A stretch of 64,000 bases of DNA from Jannaschia aquimarina (GCF_000877395.1 NZ_JYFE01000074.1:62001-126000); one strand, 5' to 3'. Positions 34,228 through 44,054 are shown, counted from the stretch's first letter. A program made the numbers and translations. The notes: generated by a model not told the origin, from the letters alone.

Positions 34228-34863
34228 ATGTTCTATCGCGACGAAAGACTGGCCCTCTTCATAGACGGCTCCAACCTCTACGCCACCGCAAAGGCCCTGT
34301 CCTTCGACATCGACTACAAGTTGCTGCGACAGGAATTCATGCGGCGCGGCAAGCTTCTGCGCGCGTTCTACTACACGGCCCTGCTCGAGAACGAGGAATA
34401 TTCCCCGATCCGGCCGCTGGTCGACTGGCTGCACTACAACGGCTTCACGCTGGTGACGAAGCCCGCCAAGGAGTTCATCGACAGCCAGGGCCGCCGCAAG
34501 GTCAAGGGCAACATGGATATCGAACTGACCGTCGATGCCATGGAGACCGCGCAGCACGTGGATCACATCGTGCTCTTCTCGGGCGACGGCGACTTCAAGC
34601 CCCTCGTCTCCGCGCTTCAACGCCGGGGGGTCCGGGTTTCGGTCTGCTCGACGATCCGCAGCCAGCCGCCGATGATCGCCGACGACCTGCGCCGTCAGGC
34701 GGACAATTTCATCGAACTGGACGAATTGCGCGACGTGATCGGGCGCCCGCCTCGCGACTATACTCAGACGCCCCGCCCAGCGGACGAGCCGCCCGGCCTG
34801 CGGACCCAACCGCCCCATCCCCGGACCCAGCCGCCCCAGGCGCTGCCGGCCGAGGAAGACTGA
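34228..34863 (+). CDS. NYN/LabA-like domain protein (DUF88)
   Basis: This 211-residue protein has the PIN-fold NYN core. The first metal ligand is in LFIDGSNLYATAK, acidic positions appear in KGNMDIELTVDAM, and the SGDGDFKPLVSALQRRGVRV motif is near 120. Family members are predicted or shown to be ribonucleases. A Pro-rich, unstructured tail (~175-211) follows. The ATG is preceded by an AT-rich leader and AGAAAGGA, unlike the GC-rich surroundings, suggesting a strong start region. Divergent from folK. Confidence 0.9.
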   Translation: MFYRDERLALFIDGSNLYATAKALSFDIDYKLLRQEFMRRGKLLRAFYYTALLENEEYSPIRPLVDWLHYNGFTLVTKPAKEFIDSQGRRKVKGNMDIELTVDAMETAQHVDHIVLFSGDGDFKPLVSALQRRGVRVSVCSTIRSQPPMIADDLRRQADNFIELDELRDVIGRPPRDYTQTPRPADEPPGLRTQPPHPRTQPPQALPAEED

Positions 34864-34892
34864 GCGAGGGCCCGGCGGGGCCCTTCGTCTTG

Positions 34893-35264
34893 TCAGGGCC
34901 ACCGCCGGACTTCACGCAGCGCGCGGCGGAAGACGGGGTGGAACCCGGTATCGTCCGCACCCGGTCGGTGCCAGAAGAAGTCGAACAGCAGCCCGCCGTC
35001 ATCCTCGCAGAAATGCGACCAGCACTCCGGCACCGGCCCGACACATGCCTCCACCATGTGCCACCCCAGATCCGGGATGTGACCGCGCCGGATGATGCGC
35101 CGGGCGCGAAGGCCCGCCTCTTCGCGCAGCTCGCGCCGTGCGGCGGCGGCGACCCCCTCGCCCGGCTCGATCCGCCCCTTCACCAGTTGCGCACCGGCCA
35201 GCGGGTGACGGAAGGCCAGGATCGCGCGCCCGCGCCGGGGCACGACGCAGACACGGGGCGTCAC
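34893..35264 (-). CDS. NUDIX hydrolase
   Basis: This 123-residue Nudix protein has the box [23 protein letters not shown], which contains the GX5EX7REUXEEXGU pattern. It would hydrolyse a nucleoside diphosphate derivative. The start is a GTG at 35264 overlapping the rnhA stop codon (GTGA), because no ATG precedes the strand [15 protein letters not shown]. Location after RNase HI suggests nucleotide clean-up, but the substrate is unknown. Confidence 0.88.
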   Translation of the reverse strand: MTPRVCVVPRRGRAILAFRHPLAGAQLVKGRIEPGEGVAAAARRELREEAGLRARRIIRRGHIPDLGWHMVEACVGPVPECWSHFCEDDGGLLFDFFWHRPGADDTGFHPVFRRALREVRRWP

Positions 35265-35725
35265 GTGTTTCGATCCGCCTTGAACGGCTTCATCCCGGCG
35301 CGGGCCAACTCGTCGGCGCGCTCGTTCTCGGGGTGGCCGGCATGGCCCTTGACCCATTGCCACGTCACGTCGTGACGCGCGGCGGCCTCGTCGAGGCGGC
35401 GCCAGAGGTCCTCGTTCTTGACCGGCTTCTTCGTCGACGTGCGCCAGCCGTTGCGCTTCCAGCCGTGCAACCAGCCGGTGATGCCGCCCTTCACATAGGC
35501 GCTGTCGGTGACGACCGTCAGGCGCGAAGGCCGCGCCAACGCCTCCAGCGCCTCGATGGCGGCCATCAACTCCATGCGGTTGTTGGTCGTCTCGGCCGCC
35601 CCGCCCTTGAGCTCCCGCTCCTTGACGACGGCCTCGCCGTCGCGCGCGATGAGCAACGCGCCCCAGCCCCCGGGACCGGGATTCCCGGAGCAGGCACCGT
35701 CGGTATAGGCAAAGAGATCGGGCAT
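35261..35725 (-). CDS. rnhA: Ribonuclease HI
   Basis: This 154-residue enzyme degrades RNA in RNA-DNA hybrids. The four catalytic acids lie in [16 protein letters not shown] (Asp), [12 protein letters not shown] (Glu), [11 protein letters not shown] (Asp) and [14 protein letters not shown] (Asp). Length matches the E. coli enzyme. The ATG at 35725 is chosen because [10 protein letters not shown] matches the family start. It is coupled to the Nudix gene. Confidence 0.95.
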   Translation of the reverse strand: MPDLFAYTDGACSGNPGPGGWGALLIARDGEAVVKERELKGGAAETTNNRMELMAAIEALEALARPSRLTVVTDSAYVKGGITGWLHGWKRNGWRTSTKKPVKNEDLWRRLDEAAARHDVTWQWVKGHAGHPENERADELARAGMKPFKADRNT

Positions 35726-35792
35726 GGCCCCTTGTCGGCGCAACGCGGCCGGAATGTCCACACGGGACGTCGGGACCGGGCCGGTCGCAGCG

Positions 35793-36812
35793 TCACTCCG
35801 TCCGGTCGAAGAGACCCGTCATCGCCCGGCCGACCAGCGCCGAGATGCGGGGCGGACGTTCGGCCGCGAAGGGGAGCGGGCGGCACACTTCAATCGCGGC
35901 GAGGCCGACGCGCGCGGTCAGGGCTCCGTTGACGACGCCCTCACCGAAGCGCCGGGACAGCTTGGCCAAAAGTCCGCCGCCCGCGACCGACTGGATCATG
36001 TCGTCGCCCACGGCCACGGCGCCCGTCGCTGCGAGATGTGTCAGCACCGCGCGGGTCAGGCGCCAGGATCCCAGCGTCCCGGCCCGTCCGCCATAGATCA
36101 GCGCGATCCGGCGGATCATCGTCAGGTTGGAGGCCAGCGCCGCGAAGACGTCCGCCAGCGCCAGCGGCACCACCGCCGTCACCAGAGCCACCTTGCGGGC
36201 CGCCGCCTCGACCTCCTTGGCCGCCGCCGCGTCGAGAGGGGCCAGCACCGCCCGTTCCGCCAGCGCAAGTTGGGCTTCGGCGTCGAACGTATCGGCGGTG
36301 CGCGCGGCCAGTTCCTCCCGTCCCCAGCGGGTGTCGGGACGGCCAGCGTAGAAGCCCGCGATCCGGTCCGTCACCTTGCGCGCATCGGCCAGCGTCGTCA
36401 CCGACGCCGCCATCTCGCGCAGGTCGTCGATCCGCCCGAGGCGGCGCAGGGCCGAAAGCTCCCGCACCACGACGGCGAGGCAGGCAAGGACGAACGCGCC
36501 CGTCAGGCCCAGCGCGACCCATCCGAGCCAGGGCCGCGTCTCCAGCAGTCCGGTCACGAAGTCCCATGCCGCAAGCGACAACACGAAGCCCAGGAGAGCC
36601 ACGAGCGTGCCCCAGACCCACTTTCCCAATCCGGTCTGCCGCTGGGCGGCGAGAACGGCCAAGGTCTGCATCGCGCGACCCGAGGGCGGTGGCGCCTCTT
36701 CGGCCTCTGGCACCGGCGGCGCGGTGGCGGGGCTCTGCGGCACGGCCTCCGGCGCGGGAGGCTCGGCATCGAGCTCGATCAGGACAGGGCGGCGCGGGGA
36801 TTTGTCGGTCAC
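35793..36812 (-). CDS. YcjF-family membrane protein (TIGR01620/DUF697)
   Basis: This 339-residue protein has a Pro/Glu-rich cytoplasmic N-terminus and two membrane helices ([20 protein letters not shown] and [21 protein letters not shown]). A C-terminal DUF697-like helical domain follows ([18 protein letters not shown] and [40 protein letters not shown]). It is read from a GTG that overlaps the ycjX stop. The YcjX-YcjF pair is linked with envelope-stress functions in enterobacteria. Confidence 0.88.
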   Translation of the reverse strand: MTDKSPRRPVLIELDAEPPAPEAVPQSPATAPPVPEAEEAPPPSGRAMQTLAVLAAQRQTGLGKWVWGTLVALLGFVLSLAAWDFVTGLLETRPWLGWVALGLTGAFVLACLAVVVRELSALRRLGRIDDLREMAASVTTLADARKVTDRIAGFYAGRPDTRWGREELAARTADTFDAEAQLALAERAVLAPLDAAAAKEVEAAARKVALVTAVVPLALADVFAALASNLTMIRRIALIYGGRAGTLGSWRLTRAVLTHLAATGAVAVGDDMIQSVAGGGLLAKLSRRFGEGVVNGALTARVGLAAIEVCRPLPFAAERPPRISALVGRAMTGLFDRTE

Positions 36813-38194
36813 AGGCGATCCCCCAGCAGGAACTCGGCGGCGCGGTCCAGGCGGATATGGGGCGGCCCCTCCCCCCGGCACAGGGTATCGGGCGCGGGCG
36901 CGAAGGCCATCACGTCGTAATCGCCGTCGAGCCAGCGCGGCGCGCCCTCGGCGGCCTGCGCCAGCAACCGCGACGGATCGTCCGGCAGGTCGCCCGGATG
37001 CAGCGCGACATTGCGCCCGTCCAGCAGGCGTCCGCGCACCAGATCGACCTGCACGCCATCCACGTCGCGCGTCTCTTCGGTGGTGGTCCGCAGGGCGGCC
37101 AGCGCGATGGCCCGCGTCTCGGCGCCCGCGAAATCGGCTCGGTCGCGCGCGTCGCGCACCAACGCCTCGAGGACGGCCTGAAGGCGGGCATGTTGGGAAT
37201 GATGCAGATGATCGGCCTTGGTCGCGGCAAAGAGGATCCGGTCGATCCGGCTCTGTCCGAGCAGGCGCAGCAGCCAGCCCGCGCGGCCGGGCCGGAAGGC
37301 GCGCAGGATGTCGGTCATCGCCTCGCGCATCTCGGCGAGGGCGCGGGGGCCGCGCCGGATCGCCTCCAGCACGTCGAGCAGCACCACCTGCCGGTCGATC
37401 CGCGCGAAGTGCCGCCGGAAGAACGGCTGCACGACGCGCGCCTTGTAGGCCTCGAACCGGCGCGCGAATTCCGCCCTGAGAGAGCCGCGCGGGGCGGCGC
37501 CCGGCGGCAGCGGCGCGAAGGTAAGCGCGGGCGAGCCCTCCATCTCGCCGGGCAGCAGGAAGCGGCCGGGCGTCAGGTCATAGGCCCCGGCCTCGCGCGC
37601 GGCGTGGAGTGCGGCAGTATACTCGGCGGCCAGCGCCTTGGCCGTCGGCTCCTCCAGGCGGGCGGCGCCGTCGACATCCGGCTGATAGGGGACATCCCAG
37701 GTCGCCAGCCGTGCCAGAGTGCGGGCGGACCACGCCTCGTAATCCAGGTCCATCAGCGACAGGTCCAGCAGCCACTCGCCCGGATAGTCGACGATATCGA
37801 GATGCCCGACCCGCGCGCCGCCAAGGCCCGACAACAACCCGCCCGCGCGCACGCGCATCGAGACGCGCAGCTCGCTTACGGCGCGGGTGCCGTCTGGCCA
37901 GCGCGGCTCGGGCCCGGTGAGCGCGCGCAGGTTCGCCTCGTAATCGAACCTCGGGACGGTATCGTCGGGTTGGGGTTGCAGATAGGCCGCCTCGATCCGG
38001 GGCGCGGCGGTCAGGGCAGGCATCCGGCCCCGGTCCAGCAGATTGGCCACCAGCGACGTCACGAAGACCGTCTTGCCCGACCGCGACAAGCCCGTGACCC
38101 CCAGCCGGAGCGAGGTGTCAAACGGCGCGAGAAACGGACGCGTCAGCGCCTCGGCCCCGCCCGAGACGGCATCCGCGATGCGACCGATAACCAT
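36809..38194 (-). CDS. YcjX-family P-loop protein (DUF463)
   Basis: This 461-residue protein is a predicted GTPase-like ATPase. It has RLGVTGLSRSGKTVFVTSLVANLL (P-loop) near residue 35 and DIVDYPGEWLLDLSLM (Walker B-like). Later come VVLLDVLEAIRRG and FAATKADHLHH, the last resembling a TKAD base-recognition motif. It is coupled to the YcjF-type gene. The partner arrangement is a conserved gene pair. Confidence 0.92.
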   Translation of the reverse strand: MVIGRIADAVSGGAEALTRPFLAPFDTSLRLGVTGLSRSGKTVFVTSLVANLLDRGRMPALTAAPRIEAAYLQPQPDDTVPRFDYEANLRALTGPEPRWPDGTRAVSELRVSMRVRAGGLLSGLGGARVGHLDIVDYPGEWLLDLSLMDLDYEAWSARTLARLATWDVPYQPDVDGAARLEEPTAKALAAEYTAALHAAREAGAYDLTPGRFLLPGEMEGSPALTFAPLPPGAAPRGSLRAEFARRFEAYKARVVQPFFRRHFARIDRQVVLLDVLEAIRRGPRALAEMREAMTDILRAFRPGRAGWLLRLLGQSRIDRILFAATKADHLHHSQHARLQAVLEALVRDARDRADFAGAETRAIALAALRTTTEETRDVDGVQVDLVRGRLLDGRNVALHPGDLPDDPSRLLAQAAEGAPRWLDGDYDVMAFAPAPDTLCRGEGPPHIRLDRAAEFLLGDRL

Positions 38195-38357
38195 GTTCCG
38201 TCCCCTTCGGCTTGCGGATGGCTAGATAGGGGCTGGCGACACGGATGGCGAGACGGGCTTGCCGTGACACCCGAGGCGCGCTACGGATCGCAACAGGCGG
38301 ATGGCAGAGATGATCCGCCCCCTTTCGACATGACAGAAGACCGGAGGTTTCGTCGCC

Positions 38358-38630
38358 ATGCAGGCGTCGCGCGGGCCCGGGTCGCTCGAGACGTGGCTGG
38401 CCACGCACGAGCAGACCCTGAAATGGATCGCCCTGTTGCTGGGCTTGGGAAGCACGATCGCCATCGTGCAGGATTGGCAGCCGTGGCCGATGATCCTGGG
38501 CCTGCCCTTCTGCGTGATCTGGATCGCCTGCGGCTGGCTGCATGGCGAGCGGCAGCTCAAGTGGATCAACGTCGTCTTCACCGCGCTCTACGTCTACGGG
38601 ATCGTGCGCTGGACGATCCTGAGCGGCTGA
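38358..38630 (+). CDS. Small hypothetical membrane protein
   Basis: This 90-residue protein has three hydrophobic segments (WIALLLGLGSTIAIVQDW, WPMILGLPFCVIWIACGWL and NVVFTALYVYGIVRWTIL). It is likely an inner-membrane protein with no recognisable family. The ATG follows a purine-rich stretch. It stands alone between the divergent ycjX and the convergent VOC gene. Confidence 0.7.
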   Translation: MQASRGPGSLETWLATHEQTLKWIALLLGLGSTIAIVQDWQPWPMILGLPFCVIWIACGWLHGERQLKWINVVFTALYVYGIVRWTILSG

Positions 38631-38657
38631 GCCTCGAAGAGCCGAGACCGGGACAGA

Positions 38658-39041
38658 TCATCCCGGCGAATGGCAGACGGCCTCCACGTTGTTGCCGTCG
38701 GGGTCCAGCACGAAGGCCCCGTAATAGCCGGAATGGTAATGGGGTCGAAGGCCAGGTGCGCCGTTGTCGCGCCCTCCGGCCGCGAGGGCCGCGGCATGGA
38801 AGTCCCTCACCTGCTGACGGGTCGCGGCGGCGAAGGCGAAATGTATGGGGGACGACGCCCTGTCGGCTTCGCTGATCCAGAATTCGGCACGTCCGGCACC
38901 GAATCTGCCGACCCTCGCGCCGCCCGTGTGCTCGGGCGGCACCATGAAAACGAAAGCCAGACCGAGAGGGCCGAGCGCGGCGTCGTAGAACGCCTTCGAC
39001 GCACCGAAGTCGGAGACATCGATGCCGAAATGGTCGATCAG
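38658..39041 (-). CDS. VOC-family protein with a probable CTG start
   Basis: This 127-residue VOC domain begins IDHFGIDVSDFGASKAFYDAALGPLG and ends YGAFVLDPDGNNVEAV, the standard family frame. No ATG, GTG or TTG lies at the expected N-terminus. The in-frame codon is a CTG at 39041 with GGGAGG 9 nt upstream. This points to a rare CTG initiation or to an edited start. Family members usually read M-(I/L)-DH at this position, consistent with CTG as the initiator. It is the last gene of a leftward group after the endonuclease-like gene. Confidence 0.78.
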   Translation of the reverse strand: MIDHFGIDVSDFGASKAFYDAALGPLGLAFVFMVPPEHTGGARVGRFGAGRAEFWISEADRASSPIHFAFAAATRQQVRDFHAAALAAGGRDNGAPGLRPHYHSGYYGAFVLDPDGNNVEAVCHSPG

Positions 39042-39130
39042 GGCGCGCGCCCTCCCGGTTTCACGCGGAAGGCTGGCACCGGCGGCCCATCTGGCCCAGC
39101 GTTCGACGCGGGGCCGACAAGGGGCACCGC

Positions 39131-40207
39131 CTAGCTGGTCAGGTCCTCCGGCATCGGGTTCCAATCGAAGGCCGCCCGGACGATGCCGTGGTCCGACGCG
39201 CCCGCGACCTTGGCGCCGTCGTCGCCCACATGGTCGTTCCAGATGAACATCTCGCGGAACGACCACAGGCGGTCGCGGGCGTGGTCGTAGAAATGCGGAG
39301 AGACGAGGATGTGATCCAGGCTCTCTCGGCGGTCGTCGAAGATATAGGTATAATAGACGTGGCGCAGGCTGCGGTATTGCTGAAGCCGCTCGACCGAATA
39401 GAGCTTGCCGCGGGCGCTGTTTCCCTTGGTCGACTTCTCGATGACCCGGTAGCCCGGCTCGCCCGAGATGAGTTGCGTCGTCACCGATAGCGAGCCGTCG
39501 TTCAGGTCGCCCATCACCACGCGCGGGGTGTCGGGATCGGCCTCCAGCATCTCGCGCAGGGCGCCCGCCTCCATCACCCGGCGGACATGGCTGACGACGC
39601 TGCGCAGCGTGTCCCGGACGGCCCGGTCCGTGGGCGCGGAGGCGCGGAAATCCAACCGCGCGGGGCCCTTCGACTTCAGATGCGCGACCATCAATTCCAC
39701 TTCGGGCGGACGCGGCGCACGGCTGGCTTCGGGCTTCATGCGGGCGCGCAGGACGGGGCGCGAGAAGGTGTCGATGGTCACCGTCACCTCTTCCTGTGCG
39801 CCGTGATCCTCGACCACGTCGCGAAGCCGGAACGCATCGGGGAACGCCTCGACCCATTCGGCGCCGGGCAGAAGCTGGCTTTCGCCGTTGCGATCCTTGC
39901 GCACGGCGAGCGCGACCTGCGGTTTGCGCGGCGGGGCGTCGCGGGCCACGATGTCGTAGCTCTCCCGCAGGCCGGCCTCGTCGAAACACCGCTCCAGCGC
40001 GGCGACGGACCAGCATTCCTGGAACCCGATCACCTCTGCGTCGAGCGTGCCCAGCATGTCTGCGATCCAGGCCACCTTGCGGTCGAAGCGGGCGACGCCT
40101 TCGGCATCGTCCGGAAGCGGATCCCCGTAGGTGACGCCGCCAGGCACCTGAAGGTTCAGCAGGTTGAAAGTCGCGAAGCTGAGGTCGCGCATGTTTCGAT
40201 CGGTCAT
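39131..40207 (-). CDS. Endonuclease/exonuclease/phosphatase family protein
   Basis: This 358-residue protein is of the DNase I-like superfamily. It has LSFATFNLLNLQVPGG, VIGFQECWS (catalytic Glu), LMVAHLKSKG, VVMGDLNDG (Asp/Asn) and a terminal SDHGIVRAAF. The YIFDDRRESLDHILVSPHF segment also fits. No signal peptide is present, so the substrate may be nucleic acid or a phosphoester in the cytoplasm. The ATG at 40207 follows GGAGGGTGGG. Confidence 0.85.
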   Translation of the reverse strand: MTDRNMRDLSFATFNLLNLQVPGGVTYGDPLPDDAEGVARFDRKVAWIADMLGTLDAEVIGFQECWSVAALERCFDEAGLRESYDIVARDAPPRKPQVALAVRKDRNGESQLLPGAEWVEAFPDAFRLRDVVEDHGAQEEVTVTIDTFSRPVLRARMKPEASRAPRPPEVELMVAHLKSKGPARLDFRASAPTDRAVRDTLRSVVSHVRRVMEAGALREMLEADPDTPRVVMGDLNDGSLSVTTQLISGEPGYRVIEKSTKGNSARGKLYSVERLQQYRSLRHVYYTYIFDDRRESLDHILVSPHFYDHARDRLWSFREMFIWNDHVGDDGAKVAGASDHGIVRAAFDWNPMPEDLTS

Positions 40208-40279
40208 GGTCCCACCCTCCTGCCGGCAGGCTAGCACGGCCAAGGAGACGTGGGGACGGCGCAGCGGGTGGGGTTTTCC

Positions 40280-41263
40280 CTACCCCGCAAGCGCCAGCGC
40301 CTCGGCCTCCAGCGCGGCATCGAAATGATCGCGGGGATAGGCGGCGAGGATCGGAAGATATGGCTCCCATCCGTCGAGGGGCAGGTCCATCAGCCAGTCG
40401 AGCGCGGGGCCGACGGTCTGCGCGTAGGTGCGGTCGAATGGCAGGGCCGAGGCGCAGACGAACGGACGCGCGGTCGACCAGGGCGTGGCCCCCAGCCGCG
40501 GCGGAAAGGGCGCGTCCGGCAGGCCCACCAGCTCCGCCTCGATCCCGAGATAGGTCATGATCGTCCGCCCGATCTGCGCGACGTCCGGTCCGTCGGCATC
40601 GCAGACATTCGCGATACGGGGCGAATGTCCGTCCAGGATCGACCGTATCGCCGCCGCGATCGCGCTGACAGAGGTCGTCTGGAACCGCGACCGGCCGCCA
40701 TAGGCCAACGGAATACGCTCGGCCCCCGAGCGCAATCGGCGAACGAACCACCATTCGCGCGCATGGCGGCTACGGGGCCCATGGATCGCCCCGGGGCGCA
40801 GGACATGGACGTTTCCCGCGACCAGAGCCGCGCGTTCCATGGCGACCTTGCGGGTGGAGTACGTCTCGGGCCCCGGTGCGACGGTCGGATGATCCTCGTG
40901 CATCGGCACCGGCAGGTTGGGAAAGCCGGTCCGCGGCGCCTCGTCCAGGGTGCGGCCCCGCGGATCGACATAGACCGACTGGCTTGAGATCGCGACGACC
41001 CGCCCGAACCGCGGCGCCAGCGCCGCCAGTTGCGCGCCCGCCGCCGCGTCGAAGGCGGCGCAGTCCAGAAGCAGATCACCCGATCCGACCGCCGCGGACA
41101 GCGCGGCGTCGTCGCTTCGGTCAGCCGTGACGAACGAAGCGCCGTCCGGCAGCGGCACTACCTTTCGCCCGATCACCGCGACGTCCCAGCCGGCCGCCAA
41201 GAGATCGGTCGCCACGCCGTGTCCGATCTGTCCCGCCCCGCCGATCAGGATGGCGCGGCTCAC
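40280..41263 (-). CDS. NAD-dependent epimerase/dehydratase family protein
   Basis: This 327-residue extended SDR has the dinucleotide loop AILIGGAGQIGHG. An active-site Tyr lies in PETYSTRKVAME, a YxxxK. The remaining body resembles atypical NAD-dependent epimerases (SQSVYVDPRG and LRPGAIHGPRSRHA). It is read from a GTG that overlaps the flavin reductase stop codon. The substrate is unknown. Confidence 0.85.
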   Translation of the reverse strand: MSRAILIGGAGQIGHGVATDLLAAGWDVAVIGRKVVPLPDGASFVTADRSDDAALSAAVGSGDLLLDCAAFDAAAGAQLAALAPRFGRVVAISSQSVYVDPRGRTLDEAPRTGFPNLPVPMHEDHPTVAPGPETYSTRKVAMERAALVAGNVHVLRPGAIHGPRSRHAREWWFVRRLRSGAERIPLAYGGRSRFQTTSVSAIAAAIRSILDGHSPRIANVCDADGPDVAQIGRTIMTYLGIEAELVGLPDAPFPPRLGATPWSTARPFVCASALPFDRTYAQTVGPALDWLMDLPLDGWEPYLPILAAYPRDHFDAALEAEALALAG

Positions 41264-41862
41264 TCTCCGGGCCGGGCGAGGGTGAAGACGTTCTCCACCA
41301 CGGCGTAATCCCGGTAGCCCAAGCGCGACAGGGGCCGGAAGGTCGTCACGTCGAACCGCCCGTCCACGAGGCAATCCTCTCGGATATGCACGCCCGTCAC
41401 CTCTCCGAAGACGACGAAATTGGCCTCTCCGGGCAGTTGCACGATCTGCGTCAGGCGGCATTCCAGCGAGGCGGGCGCGTCGCCGACGCGGGGGCAATCG
41501 ATCGTCTCGCATTCCGCCTTCCGGGCGCCGGAGACCTCGAACTCGTCCTGTCCGGCGGGATGGGCCCCGGAAGACGCGTTCATGACGTCGCGCGCGGCAC
41601 TCTCGACGACGTTCACGCTGAAGACGCCGCTTTCGCGGATCTGGGCGACGCTATCCTTCGTGCCGTCCCGGTCGTCCTTGGCCGATGTCGAGGCGAACAT
41701 CACCTGCGGCGGCACGTAGGCGACGGCGTTGAAGAAGGAATACGGGGCGAGGTTGTCACCCAGCTTACCGCGCGTCCCGATCCAGCCGATGGGCCGGGGC
41801 GCGACGATCGCGTTGAAGGGGTTGAAGGGCAGCCCGTGGCCGTCTTCCGGGCGGTAGAACAT
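41260..41862 (-). CDS. Flavin reductase family protein
   Basis: This 200-residue FMN-binding split-barrel protein has the family signatures FNAIVAPRPIGWIGT, LAPYSFFNAVAYVPPQVMF and GVFSVNVV. The later HIREDCLVDGRFD and LSRLGYRDYA also match. Members reduce FMN or FAD for partner monooxygenases. The gene is coupled to the NAD-dependent epimerase gene. No monooxygenase lies adjacent, so the partner is unknown. Confidence 0.9.
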   Translation of the reverse strand: MFYRPEDGHGLPFNPFNAIVAPRPIGWIGTRGKLGDNLAPYSFFNAVAYVPPQVMFASTSAKDDRDGTKDSVAQIRESGVFSVNVVESAARDVMNASSGAHPAGQDEFEVSGARKAECETIDCPRVGDAPASLECRLTQIVQLPGEANFVVFGEVTGVHIREDCLVDGRFDVTTFRPLSRLGYRDYAVVENVFTLARPGE

Positions 41863-41956
41863 GGCGTCACCTCAAGTCTGTCGCGCCTTGGTAGCGGGGC
41901 CACGCCGGGCGCGCCACCGGGTTGCACGTCGCCGCCCGCCGGGGCCTAACGGCGGC

Positions 41957-42427
41957 ATGAAGCTGGACGTGGAACACGCCGACGACGCCTGGGAGGTCGA
42001 AGCGCTCTTCGACCATTGCTTCGCGCCGGGACGGACGGCCTTGTCGTCCTATCGTCTGCGCGACGGCATCCCGCCCGCCCGCGACCTCTGCCTCGTGGCG
42101 CGCGCGGATGGGACGATCGGCGGGGCGGTCCGCTTCTGGCCCATCCGCGTCGGCGACCATGAGGCGATGCTGCTGGGTCCCATCGCCGTGCACCCGACGC
42201 GGCAGGGCGAGGGTCTGGGCGCGGCACTCATCTGCGAGGGTCAGGAGCGCGCGCGTGCGGCAGGGGTCGAGCGCATCCTGCTGGTGGGCGACGCGCCGTA
42301 TTACGGCCGCTTCGGCTTTGCCCGGCTAAACGGCGTCGAGATGCCGCCGCCCACCAACCCCGAGCGGGTGCTGGGCTGCTGGGACTGGGACGGCGTGACG
42401 GGCCCCGTCCGCCGCGCTGCGGACTAG
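41957..42427 (+). CDS. GNAT-family N-acetyltransferase
   Basis: This 156-residue acetyltransferase has the acetyl-CoA loop in GPIAVHPTRQGEGLGAALI near residue 80 and the LLVGDAPYYGRFGFARL strand typical of the YhbS-like branch. The ATG at 41957 is the first in the frame that fits the fold; earlier in-frame ATGs overlap the divergent flavin reductase gene. The substrate is unknown. It faces the SulP gene tail to tail. Confidence 0.88.
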   Translation: MKLDVEHADDAWEVEALFDHCFAPGRTALSSYRLRDGIPPARDLCLVARADGTIGGAVRFWPIRVGDHEAMLLGPIAVHPTRQGEGLGAALICEGQERARAAGVERILLVGDAPYYGRFGFARLNGVEMPPPTNPERVLGCWDWDGVTGPVRRAAD

Positions 42428-42455
42428 GCAAGCGAGACCGCCCGGGGCCGCCCAA

Positions 42456-44054
42456 TCAGTGTCCGCCCAGGATCCCCGTCCGCACACCGTAATTCGCCGC
42501 GATGGCGTAATCCGGGTCGTCGTCGCTATCGACCATCAGATGGCCCGCGCGGTTCAGCAGCTTGTGGCAATCGCGGCTGAGATGGCGCAGCTCCAGCTTC
42601 TTGCCGGCGGCCTCGTACTTCGCGGCGACGGCCTCGATGGCCTGCAGCGCCGATTGGTCGGCCACCCGGCTTTCGGCAAAATCGACCACCACGCGGGCCG
42701 GGTCGTTCTCGGGGTCGAACATCTCCACGAAGCCCGTGGCCGAGCCGAAGAAGAGCGGGCCGTTCACCTGGTAGACCCGCGCGCCCTCGGGCGTCTCGTA
42801 GGTGCTGGCGCGGATGCGGGTGGCGTTCTGCCAGGCATAGGCGAGCGCGCTGACGATGACGCCCACGACGACCGCGATGGCGAGATCGGTCAGAACCGTG
42901 ACGATGGTCACCAGCACGATGACCACGGCGTCGATGCGCGGCACCTTCGCCAGGATCTTGAGCGAGTTCCACGCGAAGGTCCCGATCACGACCATGAACA
43001 TCACGCCGACCAGCGCGGCGAGCGGGATCCCTTCGATCAGGGGCGAGGCCACGACGATGAAGGCCAGCAGGAACAGGGCCGCGGAGATCCCCGATATCCG
43101 GGTCCGCCCGCCCGATTTCACGTTGATCATCGACTGGCCGATCATGGCGCAGCCGCCCATGCCGCCAAAGACGCCGGTCACCGTGTTCGCGGCGCCCTGG
43201 GCGATGCATTCCTGGCTTGCGCCGCCGCGCTGGCCCGTGATCTCCCCCACCAGGTTCAGGGTCAGAAGGCTCTCGATCAGGCCGATGGCGGCCAGGATCA
43301 ACGCGTAGGGCAGGACGATCTGCAGCGTCTCCAGCGTGAAGGGCACGGCGGGGATATGGAATTGCGGCAGCCCGCCCTCGATCGACGCCATGTCGCCCAC
43401 CGTGGGCGTGTTCAGCCCCACGCCGATCACCACCAGCGCCGTCACAGCGATGCCGGCCAGCGGCGCGGGCACGACGTTGGTGACCTTGGGCAGGCCCCAG
43501 ATCACCGCCATCGTCAGCGCCACGAGCGCCAGCATCAGCGCGATGTCGGTCAGCGGCAGCCACGCCCCGTCGACGGTCCTGAACTGGCTGAGCTGCGCCA
43601 GAAAAATCACGATGGCCAACCCGTTCACGAAGCCCAGCATCACCGGATGCGGCACGAGGCGGATGAACTTGCCCCACCGCATCAGCCCCACGAAGATCTG
43701 GATCAGACCCATCAGGACGACAGCGGCAAAGAGATATTCCACCCCGTTATCCGCGACCAGCGCGACCATCACGACCGCCAGCGCCCCCGTCGCGCCCGAG
43801 ATCATGCCCGGCCGCCCCCCGATGAGCGCCGTGATCAGGCCCACCAGGAAGGCGGCGTACAGGCCGACGAGCGGATGCACGTCCGCGACGAAGGCGAAGG
43901 CGATCGCCTCGGGCACGAGGGCCAGCGCGACCGTCAGGCCGGCCAGGATCTCGGTCTTCATGCGGGGAAGGGTCAGCGGCGCAGTCGGGGCGAGGCGCAG
44001 GTCCGGCGTCTCGATACGGTCCGCGATCCGCGACAGCAATGTCGGGGTCGTCAT
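42456..44054 (-). CDS. SulP-family anion transporter with STAS domain
   Basis: This 532-residue membrane protein has about ten to twelve helices, beginning MKTEILAGLTVALALVPEAIAFA, the SulP entrance sequence. It continues through GGRPGMISGATGALAVV and GGMGGCAMIGQSMINVKSGGRTRISG. The last ~120 residues are a cytoplasmic STAS domain (VVVDFAESRVADQSALQAIEAV). It probably exchanges sulfate, bicarbonate or a related anion. The start at 44054 has GAAAGAG upstream; the longer open frame is not believed. Confidence 0.92.
   Translation of the reverse strand: MTTPTLLSRIADRIETPDLRLAPTAPLTLPRMKTEILAGLTVALALVPEAIAFAFVADVHPLVGLYAAFLVGLITALIGGRPGMISGATGALAVVMVALVADNGVEYLFAAVVLMGLIQIFVGLMRWGKFIRLVPHPVMLGFVNGLAIVIFLAQLSQFRTVDGAWLPLTDIALMLALVALTMAVIWGLPKVTNVVPAPLAGIAVTALVVIGVGLNTPTVGDMASIEGGLPQFHIPAVPFTLETLQIVLPYALILAAIGLIESLLTLNLVGEITGQRGGASQECIAQGAANTVTGVFGGMGGCAMIGQSMINVKSGGRTRISGISAALFLLAFIVVASPLIEGIPLAALVGVMFMVVIGTFAWNSLKILAKVPRIDAVVIVLVTIVTVLTDLAIAVVVGVIVSALAYAWQNATRIRASTYETPEGARVYQVNGPLFFGSATGFVEMFDPENDPARVVVDFAESRVADQSALQAIEAVAAKYEAAGKKLELRHLSRDCHKLLNRAGHLMVDSDDDPDYAIAANYGVRTGILGGH

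Noticed and set aside
36038-38875. Long plus-strand frame opposite ycjX and ycjF
   Set aside because: Antisense shadow of two conserved genes, with low-complexity Arg/Pro content.
39042-40754. Long in-frame extension upstream of the VOC gene
   Set aside because: It lies in a wrong frame across the endonuclease-like gene, with Arg-rich translation. The VOC domain starts at 39041.
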